The notes below the pieces were generated by a model, which was given only the letters and a program-made list of their open reading frames with translations, made no database searches and was not told the DNA's origin. Source: Burkholderiaceae bacterium (GTDB taxonomy: Bacteria; Pseudomonadota; Gammaproteobacteria; Burkholderiales; Burkholderiaceae_C). Taken from it: a stretch of 21,717 nucleotides of DNA. The DNA lies in NCBI GenBank assembly GCA_029864165.1, contig JAOTTZ010000004.1, positions 1 through 21,717 on the forward strand, given 5' to 3'. The position numbers and the translations under genes were made by a program. Positions 18,601 through 21,717 of this stretch are shown here, in pieces. Numbering within the stretch: the first letter of the stretch is position 1; every line of letters begins with the position of its first letter.

Positions 18601-20970
18601 ATGACTTTTCCACTCGGATCGCTTGGGGGCAGGGCGCAGACATTGGCCAGTGAAGCCACCTACATTCGCAAGTCTGGACGCACCCAGGCAGTGGTCGCAC
18701 CGGAGCGAGGACCAGCATGGCGTACCCAGCTATGGGTCATGATGGGGGGCGCCTTGTGGGTGCTGGCGGCGCTAGCGATGATCACGCACAGCGGGGTTGA
18801 CGCCGCTTTCTCAACCTCTGGCAGCTCACTCGAAACACACAACAAGGCCGGCGTGATCGGAGCGTGGTTTTCCGATCTGGCGTTCTTTACCTTCGGCTAC
18901 TCAGCTTGGTGGGGTATTGTGGTGGCGTTGCGCGTTTGGCTCGGCGTACTGGCGCAGTCGTTGCGTTTGGAGCTTCCGTCGACGCCTGCCGTAGCGCGTT
19001 CGATCGCTGGGTTGCCTTTTTGGCTGGGCGTGTTGTTTCTCTTCAGCGCGAGTTGTGCGTTGGAGTGGACCAGGCTTTATCAGTGGGAGCCGCGCTTGCC
19101 CGGCTACGCGGGCGGTGTGCTCGGGTACACGATGGGGTCGCTGAGCGTCAAACTGTTGGGGTTTGTTGGTTCTGGGGTGTTATGGATCTCGGCGCTCGTT
19201 GCCGGGTTGGCGCTTGCTTTTCGCTTCTCTTGGCTCGCGGTGGCTGAGCAGATCGGTGCATACATCGAGAACTTGCGTGAAAGATACGTCGGCCGCATCG
19301 AGCAGGCCGAAGATTTGCGCCTGGGTGAACAGGCATTGCGCGAGCGTGAGCAGACTGCTGCTGCCCAGCAGCGCATGCACGATGAAGACTTGCCGATTGT
19401 GATCGAGCCGGTGATTACGGCGGTGCCGATGTCGTCCCGCGTAGTCAAGGAGCGACAGCGACCCCTGTTCAGCGAACTCGCCGACACCAAGCTGCCACAG
19501 GTTGACTTGCTCGATGCGGCACAGGGCCGTGGCGAAAGCGTTACGCCCGACACTTTGGAGATGACGTCGCGGTTGATAGAGAAGAAGCTTAAAGACTTCG
19601 GTGTCGAGGTGCGCGTGGTTGCCGCGTCGCCGGGGCCGGTGATCACACGCTACGAAATCGAGCCCGCCACCGGCGTCAAGGGCGCGCAAGTGATGGGTTT
19701 GGCCAAAGACCTGGCGCGGTCTTTGAGTTTGGTGAGCATCCGCGTGGTGGAAACCATACCTGGTAAGACAACCATGGCGCTCGAGTTGCCCAATGCAAGG
19801 CGGCAAGTCATTCGCCTGTCGGAGATTCTCGGTTCGCAGGCCTACAACGACGCGGCTTCGCCCCTCACTATTGGATTGGGCAAGGACATTGTTGGCTTGC
19901 CTGTCGTTGTCGACTTGGCCAAGATGCCGCATTGCCTGGTGGCAGGGACCACGGGCGCGGGCAAGTCGGTGGGGATCAACGCGATGATTTTGTCCCTGCT
20001 CTACAAAGCCGAAGCACGCGACGTGCGGTTGATCCTGATCGACCCCAAGATGTTGGAGATGAGCGTCTACGAGGGCATACCCCATCTGCTGGCACCGGTG
20101 GTTACCGACATGAAGCAGGCCGCTAACGCGCTCCGTTGGGGTGTAGGCGAGATGGAGCGGCGATACAAGCTGATGAGCAAGCTGGGGGTGCGCAACTTGG
20201 CTGGCTACAACCGAAAAATTGCCGAGGCGGCTGAGCGTGAGGAGACGCTCGGCAATCCGTTTAGCCTTACTCCGGAGGCGCCTGAGCCGCTGGAGCGTTT
20301 GCCCTACATCGTGGTTGTGATCGACGAACTCGCCGACTTGATGATGGTAGTCGGCAAGAAACTCGAGGAGTTGATTGCGCGTCTGGCGCAAAAAGCGCGC
20401 GCCGCGGGTATTCATCTTGTTCTGGCCACACAGCGACCGAGCGTCGACGTGATCACAGGGCTGATCAAGGCCAACATTCCGACACGCTTGAGTTTTCAGG
20501 TCAGCAGCAAAATAGACAGCCGCACCATACTCGACCAGATGGGCGCCGAGGCGCTGCTGGGGCAGGGCGACATGCTCTACCTCGCGCCTGGCGGAGGTTT
20601 GCCGGTGCGTATACACGGTGCCTTCGTGAGTGATGACGAAGTACACCGCGTGGTGCAGCACCTCAAGACGCAAGGGTCGCCCAACTACATTGCTGGCATC
20701 CTCGAGGGCGATGTTTCCTACGAAGAAGGCGGTATGTCCGGCGAAGTGGATACCGATGCCGGCAGTGGTGAATCCGATCCGATGTACGACCAAGCTGTGG
20801 CCATCGTGCTGCAACACCGTCGCGCTTCGATCTCGTTGGTACAGCGGCACCTGCGCATCGGCTATAACCGCGCCGCCCGATTGCTGGAGCAAATGGAAAA
20901 GTCGGGCCTTGTATCTGCCATGTCCAGCAACGGCAATCGAGAGCTGATCGTGGCCTCGCGTGACGCATGA
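18601..20970 (+). CDS. ftsK: DNA translocase FtsK
   Basis: FtsK pumps chromosome DNA at the division septum and activates XerCD recombination at dif. The 789-residue protein has about four N-terminal membrane helices (roughly residues 40-215), a short charged linker (215-300) and the RecA-like motor: Walker A GTTGAGKS at 449-456 and Walker [14 protein letters not shown] with Asp575. The C-terminal gamma winged helix (about 725-789: [20 protein letters not shown]) reads the KOPS sequences. It is a compact form with a shorter linker than in E. coli. The ATG at 18601 lacks a clear ribosome site, so the start is slightly uncertain. The stop overlaps lolA by four bases (ATGA). Confidence 0.97.
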   Translation: MTFPLGSLGGRAQTLASEATYIRKSGRTQAVVAPERGPAWRTQLWVMMGGALWVLAALAMITHSGVDAAFSTSGSSLETHNKAGVIGAWFSDLAFFTFGYSAWWGIVVALRVWLGVLAQSLRLELPSTPAVARSIAGLPFWLGVLFLFSASCALEWTRLYQWEPRLPGYAGGVLGYTMGSLSVKLLGFVGSGVLWISALVAGLALAFRFSWLAVAEQIGAYIENLRERYVGRIEQAEDLRLGEQALREREQTAAAQQRMHDEDLPIVIEPVITAVPMSSRVVKERQRPLFSELADTKLPQVDLLDAAQGRGESVTPDTLEMTSRLIEKKLKDFGVEVRVVAASPGPVITRYEIEPATGVKGAQVMGLAKDLARSLSLVSIRVVETIPGKTTMALELPNARRQVIRLSEILGSQAYNDAASPLTIGLGKDIVGLPVVVDLAKMPHCLVAGTTGAGKSVGINAMILSLLYKAEARDVRLILIDPKMLEMSVYEGIPHLLAPVVTDMKQAANALRWGVGEMERRYKLMSKLGVRNLAGYNRKIAEAAEREETLGNPFSLTPEAPEPLERLPYIVVVIDELADLMMVVGKKLEELIARLAQKARAAGIHLVLATQRPSVDVITGLIKANIPTRLSFQVSSKIDSRTILDQMGAEALLGQGDMLYLAPGGGLPVRIHGAFVSDDEVHRVVQHLKTQGSPNYIAGILEGDVSYEEGGMSGEVDTDAGSGESDPMYDQAVAIVLQHRRASISLVQRHLRIGYNRAARLLEQMEKSGLVSAMSSNGNRELIVASRDA

Positions 20971-21572
20971 AGTGGATTGGGCTTTATGCGCTGATACTCT
21001 TTACCGGTATTGCGCGTGCCGATGCGGTCGACGCATTGAAAGCTTTCGTGCGTGACGCCCAGACGGGCCAGGCAAGCTTCACACAGACCGTCACGTCGCC
21101 CGACGGCAAGAGAACGAAAACGTCGAGCGGTAGTTTCGAGTTCGCGCGCCCGAACCGTTTTCGCTTCGCCTACACCAAGCCTTTCGACCAGCTCATCTTG
21201 GCCGACGGGCAAAAGGTCTGGATCTACGACGCCGATCTGAACCAGGCGAGTAGCCGCCAGCTGACGCAAGCGCTTGGTGCTACGCCGGCAGCACTGCTCG
21301 CCGGTGGTGCGATCGAACAGGATTTCGAGCTCAGAGCCATGCCAGACCACGATGGCTTGGCCTGGGTCGAGGCGCTGCCGCGTGCTCAAGACGCTGTTTT
21401 TCAGTCGGTGCGGGTGGGATTTCGCGGCAGCAAGCCGGTCGAGATTGAGATCAGTGACGGTTTCGGCCAGAAATCTCTGCTTCGATTGGGCGAGATGGCG
21501 ATCAACGTCCCGCTGCCTGCGGATCGCTTTCGCTTTGTGGTGCCTGCCGGGGCCGACGTGATCGAGCAGTAG
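20967..21572 (+). CDS. lolA: Outer-membrane lipoprotein carrier protein LolA
   Basis: LolA is the periplasmic chaperone that takes lipoproteins from LolCDE at the inner membrane to LolB. The 201-residue precursor has a signal peptide of 18 residues with cleavage after ARA (before Asp19). The QASFTQTV start, [21 protein letters not shown] core and [21 protein letters not shown] segment are typical, and form the hydrophobic half-barrel. It overlaps ftsK and should be cotranscribed with it, a common pairing in proteobacteria. The protein is complete. Confidence 0.97.
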   Translation: MKWIGLYALILFTGIARADAVDALKAFVRDAQTGQASFTQTVTSPDGKRTKTSSGSFEFARPNRFRFAYTKPFDQLILADGQKVWIYDADLNQASSRQLTQALGATPAALLAGGAIEQDFELRAMPDHDGLAWVEALPRAQDAVFQSVRVGFRGSKPVEIEISDGFGQKSLLRLGEMAINVPLPADRFRFVVPAGADVIEQ

Positions 21573-21612
21573 TGTTAACAGGCCTTAGTGCGAATGGCAC
21601 TTACTTAAGCCG

Positions 21613-21717
21613 CTAAGCATGACCATGTAGTTGTATCTTTCGGCGCGCCTTGGCCCGTGGGATCTTCAGCCAAGGATAGGGTTTGGGTCGTCGTTTTCGC
21701 ATTCGTGGCTCGATACG
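21613..21717 (-). CDS. C-terminal fragment of a probable DDE (IS4-like) transposase, open at the right edge
   Basis: The minus frame from the window edge to a TAG at 21613-21615 gives 34 residues, including RIEPRMRKRRPKPYPWLKIP. Many IS4-type DDE transposases end with a basic VEPRxxKRRPKxYxxLxKPR tail, which this resembles closely. The rest lies outside the window, so whether the gene is intact is unknown. It faces lolA tail to tail with about 40 bases between the stops. Confidence 0.55.
   Translation of the reverse strand, partial: RIEPRMRKRRPKPYPWLKIPRAKARRKIQLHGHA

Noticed and set aside
19180..20892. A 570-codon open frame on the minus strand opposite ftsK
   Set aside because: It is antisense to an ftsK with intact motor motifs. 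Its histidine-, glutamine- and arginine-rich translation resembles no protein and is a by-product of GC-rich codon usage.

Overview
The window looks like a proteobacterial chromosome, most likely from a betaproteobacterium or a close relative. The divergent trxB / crp-like - ftsK - lolA arrangement and the rpmB-rpmG pair on the right resemble betaproteobacterial gene order. This placement is inferred from gene order and protein character; no database search was possible.

Layout. (1) Positions 1-4000 are host-like: the first 400 residues of a large ATP-grasp-like protein running off the left edge (minus), a two-CBS-domain protein (plus) and uvrB (minus). (2) Positions 4000-4585 have no intact gene. 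They hold an imperfect palindrome beside the uvrB start, a decayed HigB/HigA-type toxin-antitoxin pair broken by frameshifts, and two small inverted repeats before the next operon. (3) Positions 4586-13086 form one tight plus-strand operon for the sodium-pumping NADH:quinone oxidoreductase: a MenA/UbiA-type prenyltransferase, nqrA-B-C-D-E-F, apbE (the flavin transferase that loads NqrB and NqrC), nqrM (iron maturation factor) and a CBS-domain protein. Junctions overlap or have short gaps. (4) Positions 13087-15736 are a scarred zone: a HemN-like radical SAM gene that has lost its iron-sulfur-binding N-terminus, a frameshifted and 5'-truncated IS91-family transposase, a GC-rich tandem repeat, and msrA with its 3' part replaced. 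(5) Positions 16172-21717 are host-like again: rpmG, rpmB and trxB on the minus strand, then a Crp/Fnr regulator, ftsK and lolA on the plus strand. The C-terminus of a probable DDE transposase enters from the right edge.

How it fits together. The nqr operon is a nearly self-contained kit: six subunits, the enzyme that covalently attaches FMN, the iron factor, a possible quinone-tail enzyme and a possible nucleotide-sensing regulator. By eye its leucine codons are mostly CTG/CTC, whereas uvrB, crp, ftsK and the other flanking genes use TTG freely. With decayed mobile or addiction genes at both borders and msrA broken at the right one, the simplest reading is an acquired energy-metabolism island between uvrB and msrA-rpmG. 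A chimeric assembly joined at repeats is the main alternative. No CRISPR array, tRNA or rRNA was seen.
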